Counted from the stretch's first letter, positions 16,742 through 25,590 are shown. The stretch: DNA of 64,000 bases from Pseudoduganella albidiflava (GCF_004322755.1 NZ_CP036401.1:806001-870000); one strand, 5' to 3'. The notes: generated from the sequence alone by a model not told the origin. Made by a program: numbers and translations.

Positions 16742-16984
16742 CTAGCGCATCGCCTGGCCTTCCGAGGCGGCATTGCGCTCTTCCTCGGCTTCGGTCTCGT
16801 TCATGTCGTCGTCGATCAGGTGGGCCGAGCGTTCCGCCACCCTGACGAGGTCGGTGGTACAGCCCACGTCGGCGGATGCCTCCATGTAGTCGGCGTCAAT
16901 ATTCTCGGCGTCGATCGTGTCCTGCGCTTCCTGCGCGTCATCCTGTTCCGCGCCGGGTACGCTGTCCGGATGGGTAGTGTCCAT
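16742..16984 (-). CDS. Small acidic protein of unknown function
   Basis: 80 residues, very rich in Asp and Glu (for example AEQDDAQEAQDTIDAENIDADY) with one Cys and no hydrophobic stretch, so soluble and probably disordered in part. AAAGGA lies seven bases before the ATG on the minus strand. It converges with the LysR gene. No family is recognised; the composition resembles small stress or nucleic-acid-mimic proteins, but that is only a resemblance. Confidence 0.55.
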   Translation of the reverse strand: MDTTHPDSVPGAEQDDAQEAQDTIDAENIDADYMEASADVGCTTDLVRVAERSAHLIDDDMNETEAEEERNAASEGQAMR

Positions 16985-17222
16985 ATGGTGTCCTTTTCAC
17001 CACCGATTATGTGCCCTTTGCGCCAATAGCCCCGCGAATCGGACACAGCCCGCGCGATAGCGACAAGTCATTGGTTTTTCCCCGCGCAGCACTGTGCACC
17101 GCTCGCCTCAGCCGGTCTGGCTGCCCGCGGTCCCGGCGTGTTGCGCACGCGAGCCGCTGGCCTGCCCGGAGAGTGGCAATGTGCTACTGTGGGGAACGCA
17201 TTGGTGCTGGCTGGGGAACGTG

Positions 17223-19334
17223 ATGAAAATACAGATTCTTGTCGTCACCAGCAATGCGCGCGACCGCACCAGGCTGGACGACCTGCGGCACCAGCCACTG
17301 GCTTCCGGCGCCGCCATCGCCTTCCGGTTCGCCGACAGTATCGCCGTCGCGACCGGCCCCCGGCGCAAGCCTTATCCCGACCTGATCCTGCTGAATCCGC
17401 TGCGGCTCGGGTGCGCACCCGAGCAGGCCGTCGATGCGCTGGCCATCGCCTTCGATACGATTCCCATCGCCATCCTTGCCGAGGAATATTCCCCGGCGAT
17501 GCGGCTACCGGAGGGTGCTGGTGCGCACGGGACGTCGTACCGGACCATGATCGTGCTGGAAACCGCCAGCTGGCAAATGCTGCTGGAAGTGTTCCATACC
17601 CTCATCGCCGCGGCCGTCGAGCGGCGCGCCGCCCTGCAGTTCTCCAGCAACGAACGGGGTATTCTCGAGGCGATCGCCGATGGCGTCATCGGCACCGACG
17701 CCGAAGGCAAGGTGCGGTACCTGAACACGGCCGCCATGCGGCTGATCGCGGCAACGCCGCAGTCGGCCCTGGGAACACCGATCACTGCGCTGATGACGCT
17801 GCATGACGACACCACCCTCGAACGGCTGGAACACCCTGCCATGAAGGCGATCGCGACGGGGCAGACGATCCGCCTGCCACGCGGCACCATGCTGTTGCGG
17901 ACCGACGGCACCGAGATCATCATCGAGGACTCAACCGCCCCCGTGGTCTCCCAGTCCGGCGCGATCCAGGGCGCCGTGATGGTGTTCCACGACGTCACGG
18001 ATGCGCACGAACTGCGCGCGCAGGTCGACTACCTGGCATGGAACGATTTCCTTACCGGCCTGCCGAACCGCTTCGCGGCCCAGCGCCACCTGAACCGCAT
18101 CCTGCTCGAAGCGCAGGCCAGGGAATTGCCGCTCGCCGTCATGTACCTGGACCTGGACAAGTTCAAGCTGATCAACGATACGCTCGGCCATGCCGCCGGC
18201 GACGCCGTGCTGGTCTCGGTCGCCGCGCGCCTGCGCAGCTGCTTCCGCCTGATCGATCTCGTCAGCAGGCAGGGCGGCGACGAATTCGTTGTGCTGATGG
18301 CGCCGGGAGCGGGTACGGCCGATGCGACCCGGGCCGCCGAGCGGGTGCTGGCCGCCATTGCGCTGCCCCATGAAGTGGACGGCAAGGAAGTCCATGTCGG
18401 CACCAGCATCGGCATCGCCCTGTATCCCGAACATGGCGTAACGGGCGAAACGCTGCTGCGCCACGCCGACACGGCGCTGCACGGCGCGAAGATCGGCGGA
18501 CGCAAGGGCTTGCGCTTCTTTTCCCAGGACCTGCTGATCTCCGCCATCCAGCGCAAGGAAATGGAAGACGGCCTGCGCAACGGGCTGCGCGCTGCCGAGT
18601 TCGAGCTGTTCTACCAGCCGAAGATCCGCATGGCCGATGGCATGCTGTGCGGCTGCGAAGCGCTGCTGCGCTGGCGCCATCCGGAATGGGGCTGGGTCAA
18701 CCCGGCGCAGTTCATCCGCAGCGCCGAGGAATCCGGCATGATCGTCCCCCTCGGCAAATGGGTGCTGGAGCAAGCCATCAAGCAGGCCAAGCGCTGGGAA
18801 CGGGCCGGGCGGCTGGCCGGCCCCATCGCGATCAATGTGTCGGCGCTGGAGTTGCGGCAGTCGGGATTCGTCGACGGTGTCGAGACCTATCTGGCCGATG
18901 CGCTGCTGGCCCCCTCGAGCCTTCAGCTGGAGCTGACGGAATCGACCCTGATGCGCGACGCCGGCGGCACCGGCAGCATCCTGCAGCAGCTCAAGAATCT
19001 TGGCCTGTCGCTGGCGATCGACGATTTCGGCACCGGCTATTCCAGCCTGAGCTACCTTGCCGAGTTGCCGATCGACCTGCTCAAGGTCGACCGCAGTTTC
19101 ATCCACGGCATCGACCACGCCGAACCGCGCAAGCAGGCACTGCTGCGGGCCGTGCTGGCACTGGCGGACAGCATGGCGCTGCCCACCGTGGCCGAGGGCA
19201 TCGAAACGGAGGGCGAGGAAAGCTTCCTCGCGGAGTGTGGCTGCACGCACGGGCAAGGCTATTTCTACAGCCATGCGCTCGACGCGGGTGCCTTTGAAAA
19301 AGCCTACCTGATGCCGGGGGGCGGCGTTCCCTGA
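17223..19334 (+). CDS. Receiver-like-PAS-GGDEF-EAL cyclic-di-GMP protein
   Basis: 703 residues from MKIQILVVTSN, chosen over longer in-frame starts because the N-terminus then begins with a beta strand as in response-regulator folds. Residues 1-120 look like a degenerate receiver (KPYPDLILLNPLRLG; no clear phosphorylated Asp pocket). A PAS domain follows (about 140-255: AIADGVIGTDAEGKVRYLN), then GGDEF (RQGGDEFVVLM, intact) and EAL (CGCEALLRWRHPEW, intact, with LELTEST and DDFGTGYSSLSYL). Both catalytic motifs are complete, so it may act in either direction. No membrane segment. Its 3' end overlaps the convergent ORF at 19304 by 31 bases. Confidence 0.9.
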   Translation: MKIQILVVTSNARDRTRLDDLRHQPLASGAAIAFRFADSIAVATGPRRKPYPDLILLNPLRLGCAPEQAVDALAIAFDTIPIAILAEEYSPAMRLPEGAGAHGTSYRTMIVLETASWQMLLEVFHTLIAAAVERRAALQFSSNERGILEAIADGVIGTDAEGKVRYLNTAAMRLIAATPQSALGTPITALMTLHDDTTLERLEHPAMKAIATGQTIRLPRGTMLLRTDGTEIIIEDSTAPVVSQSGAIQGAVMVFHDVTDAHELRAQVDYLAWNDFLTGLPNRFAAQRHLNRILLEAQARELPLAVMYLDLDKFKLINDTLGHAAGDAVLVSVAARLRSCFRLIDLVSRQGGDEFVVLMAPGAGTADATRAAERVLAAIALPHEVDGKEVHVGTSIGIALYPEHGVTGETLLRHADTALHGAKIGGRKGLRFFSQDLLISAIQRKEMEDGLRNGLRAAEFELFYQPKIRMADGMLCGCEALLRWRHPEWGWVNPAQFIRSAEESGMIVPLGKWVLEQAIKQAKRWERAGRLAGPIAINVSALELRQSGFVDGVETYLADALLAPSSLQLELTESTLMRDAGGTGSILQQLKNLGLSLAIDDFGTGYSSLSYLAELPIDLLKVDRSFIHGIDHAEPRKQALLRAVLALADSMALPTVAEGIETEGEESFLAECGCTHGQGYFYSHALDAGAFEKAYLMPGGGVP

Positions 19335-19816
19335 TCATGGCTGGGCGGGGGCGCGGCGCGCCGCCTGCGGTGCGGTTCGAACAGCACGCGCATCACGGTC
19401 GCGGTGGGCAAGCCATAAATGCGCAACAGGCTCTCGGCATATTGCCGGCCTTCGGTGGCGGCCAGGCCGATCGCACGCTCGACCGCATAGGCGGCGGCCA
19501 CGTTGCTCCTTGGCGTGGCCGCACCGGTGTCGCCGCTTTCCCCGCTGTCCCCCTCGGCCGCGGTGGCCGTGCTGGCCGCGCGCTGGCCCATTCCGCCATC
19601 CGGTCCGCGCGGCATCGCATCCCTGGCGGCGGAATGCGCGGCATCCGAACGGCGGTGCGGACCGCCACGGCCCAGGACACGCAAGGCCACGCCGCGCGCG
19701 GTGCCGCGCGAGCGCAGGTAGTGCCACGCGCTGACGCAGCCCCACAGCGCATCGATCTGGATCGCCGCGTCGATGCGCTGGGCCTGGAGGAGGTCGCTGC
19801 GCCGGTCGGAGCTCAT
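19304..19816 (-). CDS. Hypothetical protein, Ala/Arg-rich
   Basis: 170 residues. Two segments look like real folded protein: IDALWGCVSAWHYLRSRGTARGVA near the N-terminus and AAAYAVERAIGLAATEGRQYAE in the C-terminal half (each quoted in part). They are joined by a low-complexity Ala/Gly/Thr stretch. No signal peptide, catalytic motif or known domain is visible. The gene converges with, and overlaps by 31 bases, the cyclic-di-GMP gene. A weak ribosome site precedes the ATG at 19816. The opposite and neighbouring frames are also open, so the call is moderate. Confidence 0.5.
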   Translation of the reverse strand: MSSDRRSDLLQAQRIDAAIQIDALWGCVSAWHYLRSRGTARGVALRVLGRGGPHRRSDAAHSAARDAMPRGPDGGMGQRAASTATAAEGDSGESGDTGAATPRSNVAAAYAVERAIGLAATEGRQYAESLLRIYGLPTATVMRVLFEPHRRRRAAPPPSHDQGTPPPGIR

Positions 19817-19833
19817 CTGGACACCGTGTTCTT

Positions 19834-19908
19834 GGGACGGGGATGCATGGGGCGAGGATGCCTGGGGTGAGGATGCCTGGGGCGAGGATGTCTGGGGTAA
19901 GGAGGGAC
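19834..19908. repeat. 15-bp tandem repeat, five units
   Basis: Units GGGACGGGGATGCAT, GGGGCGAGGATGCCT, GGGGTGAGGATGCCT, GGGGCGAGGATGTCT and GGGGTAAGGAGGGAC run head to tail between the ORFs ending at 19925 and starting at 19816 (both minus strand). The three middle units differ at two or three positions only. Confidence 0.8.
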
Positions 19909-19924
19909 GGCCACGCCGGGTCGC

Positions 19925-20323
19925 TCATCGATCGGGCGGCCGTGTACCGGAATCCCTCGCACTGCCGGGCCTGGCACGGCGCGCAAAGGCGACGGCGTCT
20001 TCCAGCCTGTCGTAGCGATAGGCGCCGAAGCTGAAGCGGCCGGCGGCGAAACCGATGTCCAGCTCGCGCATCAGGCGCTGCTGTGCCTCGTCCGGCGTGA
20101 ATTCGGGCATCCATTGCGGACGGAACGCCGGGTCGCGCACGAAGCCGGGAGTGGCGTGCTGTGCGCTTGCGTAGCGCAATGCGTCGTCCAGCCGGTCGTA
20201 GCTGTGCTGGCGGAAATGATAGTGCCGCCCGTCGAAGGTGACCTCGAGCGCGGTGCCGGTGTCGGCTGGATTGCTGGCTGGATTGTTGGCTGGATTGTTG
20301 GCTGGATTGGCGGCTGGATTCAT
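19925..20323 (-). CDS. Small hypothetical protein with internal duplication and Asn-Pro-Ala leader repeats
   Basis: 132 residues with AGGAGC eight bases before the ATG. The N-terminus is a 12-bp-encoded repeat (NPAANPANNPANNPASNPAD). The body contains two similar modules, HYHFRQHSYDRLDDALRYA and RFSFGAYRYDRLEDAVAFA, suggesting an internal duplication. The C-terminus is Arg-rich. No signal peptide or membrane helix. I do not recognise the family. It belongs to a run of small minus-strand ORFs (20839 to 19304). Confidence 0.6.
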   Translation of the reverse strand: MNPAANPANNPANNPASNPADTGTALEVTFDGRHYHFRQHSYDRLDDALRYASAQHATPGFVRDPAFRPQWMPEFTPDEAQQRLMRELDIGFAAGRFSFGAYRYDRLEDAVAFARRARPGSARDSGTRPPDR

Positions 20324-20397
20324 GGCCTGCTCCTATGGCGCCACCCGCACGGGGCGCCGATGGTGATCCTTGCGGCGGCGGGTTGCATCAGCGCCTG

Positions 20398-20532
20398 CTA
20401 GCGGACGGCGGACGTTGCGTGGCTGCCAGCCGTCGGCTGGACCGGGGTTTTCGCCGGCGCCGCATTATGCGGCCACAGGAACCAGGCCACGGTCACGGCG
20501 AACACGATCAGCGCGAGCACCGTCTTCGTCAT
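20398..20532 (-). CDS. Very small single-pass membrane protein
   Basis: 44 residues: MTKTVLALIVFAVTVAWFLW forms one membrane helix with an N-in Lys, then a Pro/Ala-rich tail (HNAAPAKTPVQPTAG). Longer versions of the frame start in sequence without protein-like character. The ribosome site is weak. It may be a small membrane regulator or an exported peptide; function unknown. Confidence 0.4.
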   Translation of the reverse strand: MTKTVLALIVFAVTVAWFLWPHNAAPAKTPVQPTAGSHATSAVR

Positions 20533-20590
20533 GGCTGGCTCGCTGGACATCCAGCCGGGCCGGACAAGGCCCTGCATGGGTTGGTTCGTG

Positions 20591-20839
20591 TCATCGCGCG
20601 GCTCCCTTGCAGGCCTGAAAAGGCCAGCGCAGCGGGAAGCGCTCGATCCACGAACGGGCATCCGCGAAGGCGCTGTCATGGGCTTCGTTGGCACTGCCGA
20701 AACGGCTGGCCGGCGCGCTGCCTTCATGGCGCAGCTCGCCGGTCGCGCCGACCGTGATACTGCTGAGGTACGTGATCCGTTCGCCAAGGGACTGGCAGTG
20801 CACGTCGATCACGTGGCCCCGATACGATTGCATTGGCAT
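20591..20839 (-). CDS. Small hypothetical protein
   Basis: 82 residues from MPMQSYRGHVIDVHCQ, preceded by GGAAG seven bases before the ATG. It is a beta-rich small domain followed by an amphipathic helix (SANEAHDSAFADARSWIERFP), similar in layout to single-domain stress-related proteins of unknown function found in related bacteria. The longer version of the frame (start 20989) has a non-protein-like leader and is rejected. No catalytic residues stand out. Confidence 0.6.
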   Translation of the reverse strand: MPMQSYRGHVIDVHCQSLGERITYLSSITVGATGELRHEGSAPASRFGSANEAHDSAFADARSWIERFPLRWPFQACKGAAR

Positions 20840-21424
20840 GTTGCTTCCGTTATGAGTAAAAATGGCCCGGCTGCGGCTGCAGGAATACGGGAATGATCGT
20901 CCGAGCGGGGACGAAAGCAACAGGACGGCAGGCCAAGATGGCCAGTGACGATGACGACCGGGATGGCGGCTCTGCCATGGGGCTGTCAATGGGCTGTCAA
21001 TGGGCTGTCAATGGGAGCCTGTCGGCGGGACCCTGTCAGCGGGAATCTGCAAGCGGGAGTCTGCAAGCACAAGTCAGCAAGCACAAGTCAGCAAGCTCAA
21101 GTCAGCAAGCTCAAGTCAGCAAGCCAATCTCGGCAAGCGTTCATCCGAAAAGGATGGCACACCGTCGTTACAGTGTAACCGTATTGGCCGGCCCCTCCAT
21201 ACTTTATTTGCATGTTTGCCTTGTTTGAATAACGGCGCGGACGGGCATTGCGCGGCGGACTGCCCGCCTTGACCGATCACCCGCCAGCGCGGCGGTACGG
21301 AACGCCACGCCCGGGCAGGACTGGGCGGTATGCTACAGTCGAAGGATTGCTTAACAATATGACATTTCCCGCGAAACTGTCGTGCCGGCCTCCACGTCGA
21401 CCGGAGCACGGCAGCCGAGGGTCC
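20840..21424. other. Repeat-rich non-coding region
   Basis: About 585 bases without a supported gene. The first part holds three or four copies of an 11-bp ATGGGCTGTCA unit (20977-21023). Directly after come eight 14-bp units (21025-21136). The rest (21140-21424) is lower in GC around TACAGTGTAACCGTATTGG and holds no frame with protein-like composition. Promoter elements for the small membrane protein at 21461 presumably lie here. Confidence 0.6.
20977..21136. repeat. Composite array: 11-bp units followed by eight 14-bp units
   Basis: ATGGGGCTGTCA, then ATGGGCTGTCA twice (20989-21010) and a decayed fourth unit. From 21025 the period becomes 14: GCGGGACCCTGTCA, GCGGGAATCTGCAA, GCGGGAGTCTGCAA, GCACAAGTCAGCAA twice, GCTCAAGTCAGCAA twice, GCCAATCTCGGCAA. 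Neighbouring units are most alike, as expected for stepwise duplication. A 14-bp period is not coding. Confidence 0.85.
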
Positions 21425-21460
21425 ATGCGATCGGGTTCTCAATCTACGACAACGGTGACT

Positions 21461-21907
21461 ATGCGCCCCCATCCCAATCATCTTCTTTCCCTGGCAGCGG
21501 CGCTCAGCGCGCTTGCCGCGCTGTTGCACCTCGCATGCATTTACTTTGGCGCGCCGTGGTATCGCGCGCTGGGCGCCGGGGAAGAGATGGCGCGGATGGC
21601 GGAAGCCGGATCGTCCTACCCGGCGATCGTCACGCTGTGCATTGCCGGCATTCTCTTCCTCTGGGCGCTGTATGCGCTGTCGGGTGCCGGCGTGATCGGC
21701 AGGCTGCCCTTGCTGCGCACCGCCCTCGCCGCCATCACGGCGGTTTATCTGCTGCGCGGATTCGGCGGAGTCTTCGTCATGTCCGACGCGCCGGGACGAT
21801 CGGCGAATTTCTGGTTGTGGAGCTCGGCCATTTGCGCCGTGTTCGGCATCGTGCATGCCGCGGGCCTGTGGCAATCCTGGGCGCGCCTCGCCCCGCAGCG
21901 CCGATAG
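21461..21907 (+). CDS. Small four-helix integral membrane protein
   Basis: 148 residues with four hydrophobic helices (LLSLAAALSALAALLHLACI; IVTLCIAGILFLWALYAL; TALAAITAVYLL; FWLWSSAICAVFGIVHAAGL) and short loops (GAPWYRALGAGEEMARM). The layout is that of small uncharacterised inner-membrane proteins. An in-frame ATG at 21425 has a better ribosome site (GAGGG four bases upstream) and would add 12 polar residues. I kept 21461 because the hydrophobic core starts there, but either is possible. It is followed 46 bases later by a lipoprotein gene and may share its transcript. Confidence 0.65.
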   Translation: MRPHPNHLLSLAAALSALAALLHLACIYFGAPWYRALGAGEEMARMAEAGSSYPAIVTLCIAGILFLWALYALSGAGVIGRLPLLRTALAAITAVYLLRGFGGVFVMSDAPGRSANFWLWSSAICAVFGIVHAAGLWQSWARLAPQRR

Positions 21908-21953
21908 CCCGGCGGCATGGCCTGGACTTCTAATATTCCACGTTGAAAAATCA

Positions 21954-22580
21954 ATGAAAATAGAAACCCGCCTGCCCATCGCGACGATATCGTTGCTGCT
22001 TCTATCCCTGTCCTTATCCCTGTCCGCCTGTACCCCCGCGGTCAAGGTGCGGGAGGAAACGATGATGGAAGCCCACGTGAAAACCATCACGCCCGAGCGG
22101 CGCGCCGCGATCATGGCGCGCATCGAAAAAGAGGCCAGGGGTATCTCGACAGGCAGCGGGGCACCGAATAAGGCGTTCGTCTTCTTCGACCCCCATTGTT
22201 CCTACTGCAGCGACCTGTGGAGGGCAACGCACTCCGTGGAGAACCAGGTCGATTTCGTGTGGGTGCCGGTCAGCGTGTTCGGCGAAGAAAGCGCTGCGAT
22301 GGGCGCGGTGATCCTGGAATCGGCAAACCCGGCAGCCATCATGTCGGCGAATGAGGAATCCATGCGCTTGTCGGAAAATCCCCTGGCGATCACGTCGGTG
22401 CCGACAGAGGCTGCACTGTCCACCGTGGAAAGCAACACGGCGCTCATGCACGCGCTGGATCCGGCGGCACCGATCCAGTCCGTGCCGTTGATGTACTACC
22501 GGTCCGCGAAGGGGCAGATCGAAGTGATTCCGGGCGCGCTGGACGCCGGCGCCCTGAAATCCGCACTGAAGCTCGAATAG
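21954..22580 (+). CDS. Thioredoxin-fold lipoprotein, DsbC/DsbG-like
   Basis: 208 residues. The signal peptide ends in a lipobox (LSLSAC; Cys27), so the mature protein is acylated and membrane-attached in the periplasm. FVFFDPHCSYCSDLW carries the CxxC redox motif (CSYC) typical of thioredoxin-fold disulfide oxidases/isomerases. Further elements, VDFVWVPVSVFGEESAAMGAVIL and SVPLMYYRSAKGQIEVIPGAL, match the DsbC/DsbG C-terminal domain with a cis-Pro-type VP before the last strand. There is no N-terminal dimerisation domain of DsbC size. It probably acts on periplasmic or outer-membrane disulfides. No strong Shine-Dalgarno is seen. Confidence 0.8.
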   Translation: MKIETRLPIATISLLLLSLSLSLSACTPAVKVREETMMEAHVKTITPERRAAIMARIEKEARGISTGSGAPNKAFVFFDPHCSYCSDLWRATHSVENQVDFVWVPVSVFGEESAAMGAVILESANPAAIMSANEESMRLSENPLAITSVPTEAALSTVESNTALMHALDPAAPIQSVPLMYYRSAKGQIEVIPGALDAGALKSALKLE

Positions 22581-22744
22581 CGGCTGCATGCCGGCTGGCA
22601 AGTGTTAGCGGGCCAATACTTCAAGCTCTTCTGGAAGGCCCGGATCAGACAATATGCGCTGTCGAGCGACTCAGTCATCATCCCGGCGCCCGGGGATTAC
22701 TGCCGAAACCGGTATGCTAAATTCGCGCCTTCAACGGAGAAACA

Positions 22745-23068
22745 ATGAAGCGGGCACTTTTCATTTGCAGCAGGAACCGGTTGCGCAGTCCTACCGCGGA
22801 GCAGGTGTTCGCGAACTGGCCGGATGTCGAGACCGACTCCGCCGGGTTGGCCAGCGATGCGGCCGTGCCGCTGTCGTCCGAACAGCTGGCCTGGGCCAGC
22901 ATCGTCTTCGTAATGGAGAAGTCGCACCGGAGCCGGCTGTCGTCGCGATTCCGGAAATACCTGAACGGCAAGCGGATCATCTGCCTGGACATCCCCGACG
23001 ACTACGAGTACATGCAGCCGGAACTCGTGGAACTGCTCGAGGCGAAGGCCGCCCGGTTCTTGCGCTAG
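22745..23068 (+). CDS. Low-molecular-weight protein tyrosine phosphatase-like protein
   Basis: 107 residues. The N-terminal strand runs into CSRNRLRS (Cys8), a C-x5-R-S phosphate-binding loop as in LMW protein tyrosine phosphatases. DIPDDYEYM near the C-terminus supplies a candidate general acid Asp. It is shorter than classical LMW-PTPs (about 150) and matches the compact stand-alone subgroup common in proteobacteria. GGAG precedes the ATG by seven bases. The substrate is unknown. The flanking genes give no pathway. Confidence 0.82.
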   Translation: MKRALFICSRNRLRSPTAEQVFANWPDVETDSAGLASDAAVPLSSEQLAWASIVFVMEKSHRSRLSSRFRKYLNGKRIICLDIPDDYEYMQPELVELLEAKAARFLR

Positions 23069-23104
23069 TGCGACTTCACCAGGGTCGAAACGCACAGCGC
23101 CGTG

Positions 23105-24193
23105 CTATCCGCGTGCCCGGGCTGAAAGAATCGGCCGCGGATCGATCGGGGTGTCGAAGATGAAGGTGGTGAAGCCGTGCCGGCACTCGACGGCGATACT
23201 GCCCGCATGCTGTTCGGCGACGCTGCGCACGAAGGGCAGCCCGATTTGCCAACCGCCTTCGCCTTTCGCGGCGGTTCTCTTGTAGAGCTGGAAAATCGCT
23301 TCCAGCCTTTCCGGGCGGATCGGTGGCCCTTCGTTGGTGATCGACAGTGCCACGCGCCCGCCATAGCAGCGCAGGGTCGCCGTGACAGGCGATCCCTCGT
23401 CGCTGTATTCGACGGCATTGGCGAGGAGATTGTCGATCGCCTTCGATATCGAATCCCGATGCCAGTAGCCATGCACGGAACTGCCGACGACGTGCGTGCG
23501 GGATGCGGCTGCCGAGCGACGGGTGACGTCCACGAGGACGTCGTGCAGATCGAGGAACTGGAGCTCGGGCGTGTCCGACGTCGGCGGGGTCAGCATCGAC
23601 ATGTCCAGCATCTCCGCCAGCATCGACGCGATGCGCGTCAAGTGGTTCGAGGCAAGCGCTGCAAGCGCATGGGCGGTCTCCGCCTGCCCGGTCCCGGAGA
23701 TATGGTCGACCGCCATCGCCGCGGCCGACAGCTGGGCACGGATATCGTGTACCGCGGCAGCGCTGAACTGCTCCCGCGCGGCCGCCTTGCTCAGGATGAA
23801 ACCCGTGATCGATTCGCGGATGGCTTCGTCCAGCAGGGAGTTGAGCCGTGCCGCCTGCTCCGGGGTGATGGCGAATCCGGCGTCTTTCCAGGTCGTGAAC
23901 AGGACGGTCCGGAACAGCTGAAGCTCGTGCGCGACGGTTTCGACATCGTATGAAGTCAGCCGTGCGCGCTCGCCGCCATGCTCGGACGCCAGCGTCGATT
24001 GGCGGTAATTGAAGTGCTCGCCCGAGGCGACTGAACACAGGTGCTCGTAGAAGATCGGCAAGGTATCGAGCAGCAAGGGGGCCGGCAATGCCTGTGCGAA
24101 GCGCACCTGTTGACGTACGGCGTCGAGCCAGGCCGCGAAGACGGTATCCCGCAGTAGCATCAGGCGCTGGTGCAGATCGGCAGCATCAACCAT
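23105..24193 (-). CDS. Soluble sensor histidine kinase with RsbRD-like N-terminus
   Basis: 362 residues without membrane helices. The N-terminal helical domain (about 5-135: LLRDTVFAAWLDAVRQQV, PAPLLLDTLPIFYEHLC) resembles the RsbRD N-terminal sensor. A candidate phosphoacceptor His is in AAVHDIRAQLSAAAMAVDH. The ATPase domain has an N-box (AIDNLLANAVEYSDEG), a degenerate G1 (ITNEGPPI) and a G2-like GGWQIGLPFV. The H-box is only weakly canonical, so catalytic competence is likely but not certain. No response regulator is adjacent. Confidence 0.82.
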   Translation of the reverse strand: MVDAADLHQRLMLLRDTVFAAWLDAVRQQVRFAQALPAPLLLDTLPIFYEHLCSVASGEHFNYRQSTLASEHGGERARLTSYDVETVAHELQLFRTVLFTTWKDAGFAITPEQAARLNSLLDEAIRESITGFILSKAAAREQFSAAAVHDIRAQLSAAAMAVDHISGTGQAETAHALAALASNHLTRIASMLAEMLDMSMLTPPTSDTPELQFLDLHDVLVDVTRRSAAASRTHVVGSSVHGYWHRDSISKAIDNLLANAVEYSDEGSPVTATLRCYGGRVALSITNEGPPIRPERLEAIFQLYKRTAAKGEGGWQIGLPFVRSVAEQHAGSIAVECRHGFTTFIFDTPIDPRPILSARARG

Positions 24194-24377
24194 GGCTGGA
24201 CATTCCGGAAAAAACGAACTTCGGAAATCTTACCCGAACGGCGCCGATGAGCGGGCACGCAAGCGCGCATTCACTGGACCCCGGGAAGCCTGGCCATGTT
24301 GGCACCGTCAAGGCGCCGCACTCCCGAGTCGATTCGCTGCCCGGGGCGAGGGCGCTCCCGCAGCGGCAGCCGGCACG

Positions 24378-25439
24378 TCACACCGTCCACGCCCCGCCAG
24401 CATAGATCCGCTCGCCATCCAGGTACACCCCCTCGGTCACGGCGAACACGTCCACGTGATAGCGCGCATCCTTGCGCTTCAGTTGCGGCTTCTGGTACTG
24501 CCCGTGCTTGGCTCCCAGCGACAGGTGCACGCCGCACATCCGTTCATAGGTACCGATGTCGTCCACCGTGCGGGTAAACGAAAACGCGCGGTTCATGCCG
24601 AAGCCCAGTTCGCGCACCCACACATCGCCTTCGTGGGCGCGGATGATGGCCAGCATGTCGTCGAACGCCGGCGTGCTGTTTTCCGCGCCGGTCACGCGGC
24701 CCCGCTCGACGATCATCGTGATCGGTTCGGCGGGGCGGTTGACGCGGAACGACGTGTCGCCGAACACGAACACGCGCACGCGGCCATTGACCGCCTCCAG
24801 GTCGCGCGCCTCCGTGAACACTTCGCCGATGGGGAACAGGCCGCCCACGTTCTTCATCGCCGAATAGTCGCCGATATTGAGCTTGGCTTCCTCGAACGGC
24901 GAGGCATACACCAGCTCGCAGCCGTTGCCGCTGTCGACCACGCCGCCCTGTGCCTTGTCCAGCCGGGCCTTCAGCGCGTGGCCCGTGCCGCGGAAATAGG
25001 CCGGGTCATATGCCAGCGCATCGATATACACGAGCGCCTGTTCGCCGGGCATGCGCGACAGGTGCAGGTGCTCGATCACCTTCAGGCCGCGCTGGAACAG
25101 CTCCATGCGGATGCGGTATTCGTTCAGGCGGAAGCTGGTGGTCTGGATCAGCACGACCAGGTCGCGCGGCGCCAGGTCCGCGAAGGCAGCCAGCACCGCG
25201 TCGGCGGACACTGCGTCGAAGTCGATGAACGTGCCGTCGGGCAGCGCGCGGCGGTAGGCTTCCGTCAGCACGGCGTTCAGCTCGCTGCGGCGGTCGAACA
25301 CCACCAGCGCCCGGTGCGCGGGCCCGTGCTCGAGCGCGTGGGCGAGCAGGTCGGCCACGTTGCGCGCGGCGGCCCCGGTGGCGGCCTCGCTGGTCACCTT
25401 GGCGGCGTCACCGCTGGCGGATGGTGCATAAGTCATCAT
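24378..25439 (-). CDS. M29-like aminopeptidase-family protein
   Basis: 353 residues from the ATG pair at 25439-25434; a TTG-started extension is not supported. The sequence has an alpha/beta N-terminal half (HRALVVFDRRSELNAVLTEA) and a C-terminal half with acidic and His residues in the order used by M29 metallopeptidases and the related dihydroxypyridine dioxygenase group (GDYSAMKNVGGLFPIGEVFTE in part, RELGFGMNRAFS, DDIGTYERMCGVHLSLG, KRKDARYHVDVFAV). Which of these activities applies cannot be decided from sequence. A good minus-strand -10 TATAAT is at 25487-25492. No ribosome site is obvious. Confidence 0.55.
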   Translation of the reverse strand: MMTYAPSASGDAAKVTSEAATGAAARNVADLLAHALEHGPAHRALVVFDRRSELNAVLTEAYRRALPDGTFIDFDAVSADAVLAAFADLAPRDLVVLIQTTSFRLNEYRIRMELFQRGLKVIEHLHLSRMPGEQALVYIDALAYDPAYFRGTGHALKARLDKAQGGVVDSGNGCELVYASPFEEAKLNIGDYSAMKNVGGLFPIGEVFTEARDLEAVNGRVRVFVFGDTSFRVNRPAEPITMIVERGRVTGAENSTPAFDDMLAIIRAHEGDVWVRELGFGMNRAFSFTRTVDDIGTYERMCGVHLSLGAKHGQYQKPQLKRKDARYHVDVFAVTEGVYLDGERIYAGGAWTV

Positions 25440-25590
25440 GTTTGCAAAAGCGGAAATGGAAAACGGCAAAGTGTTGCGGCGAGCACATTATAAGTCGCGT
25501 GTCGCTTGTGACTGGCCGCAACCCCAAGTAGAATCGCCGAATATATCCACTCGGCAACACCTATATGGCCGACGCAATCACGGAGCAAAG

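Noticed and set aside
16985..17222. A longer N-terminus for the GGDEF-EAL protein beginning at 17094
   Set aside because: The added residues are Cys/Trp/Pro-rich and unlike protein, while MKIQILVV at 17223 begins a proper fold.
21025..21136. CRISPR array
   Set aside because: The 14-bp units are contiguous without spacers, and no cas genes are nearby.
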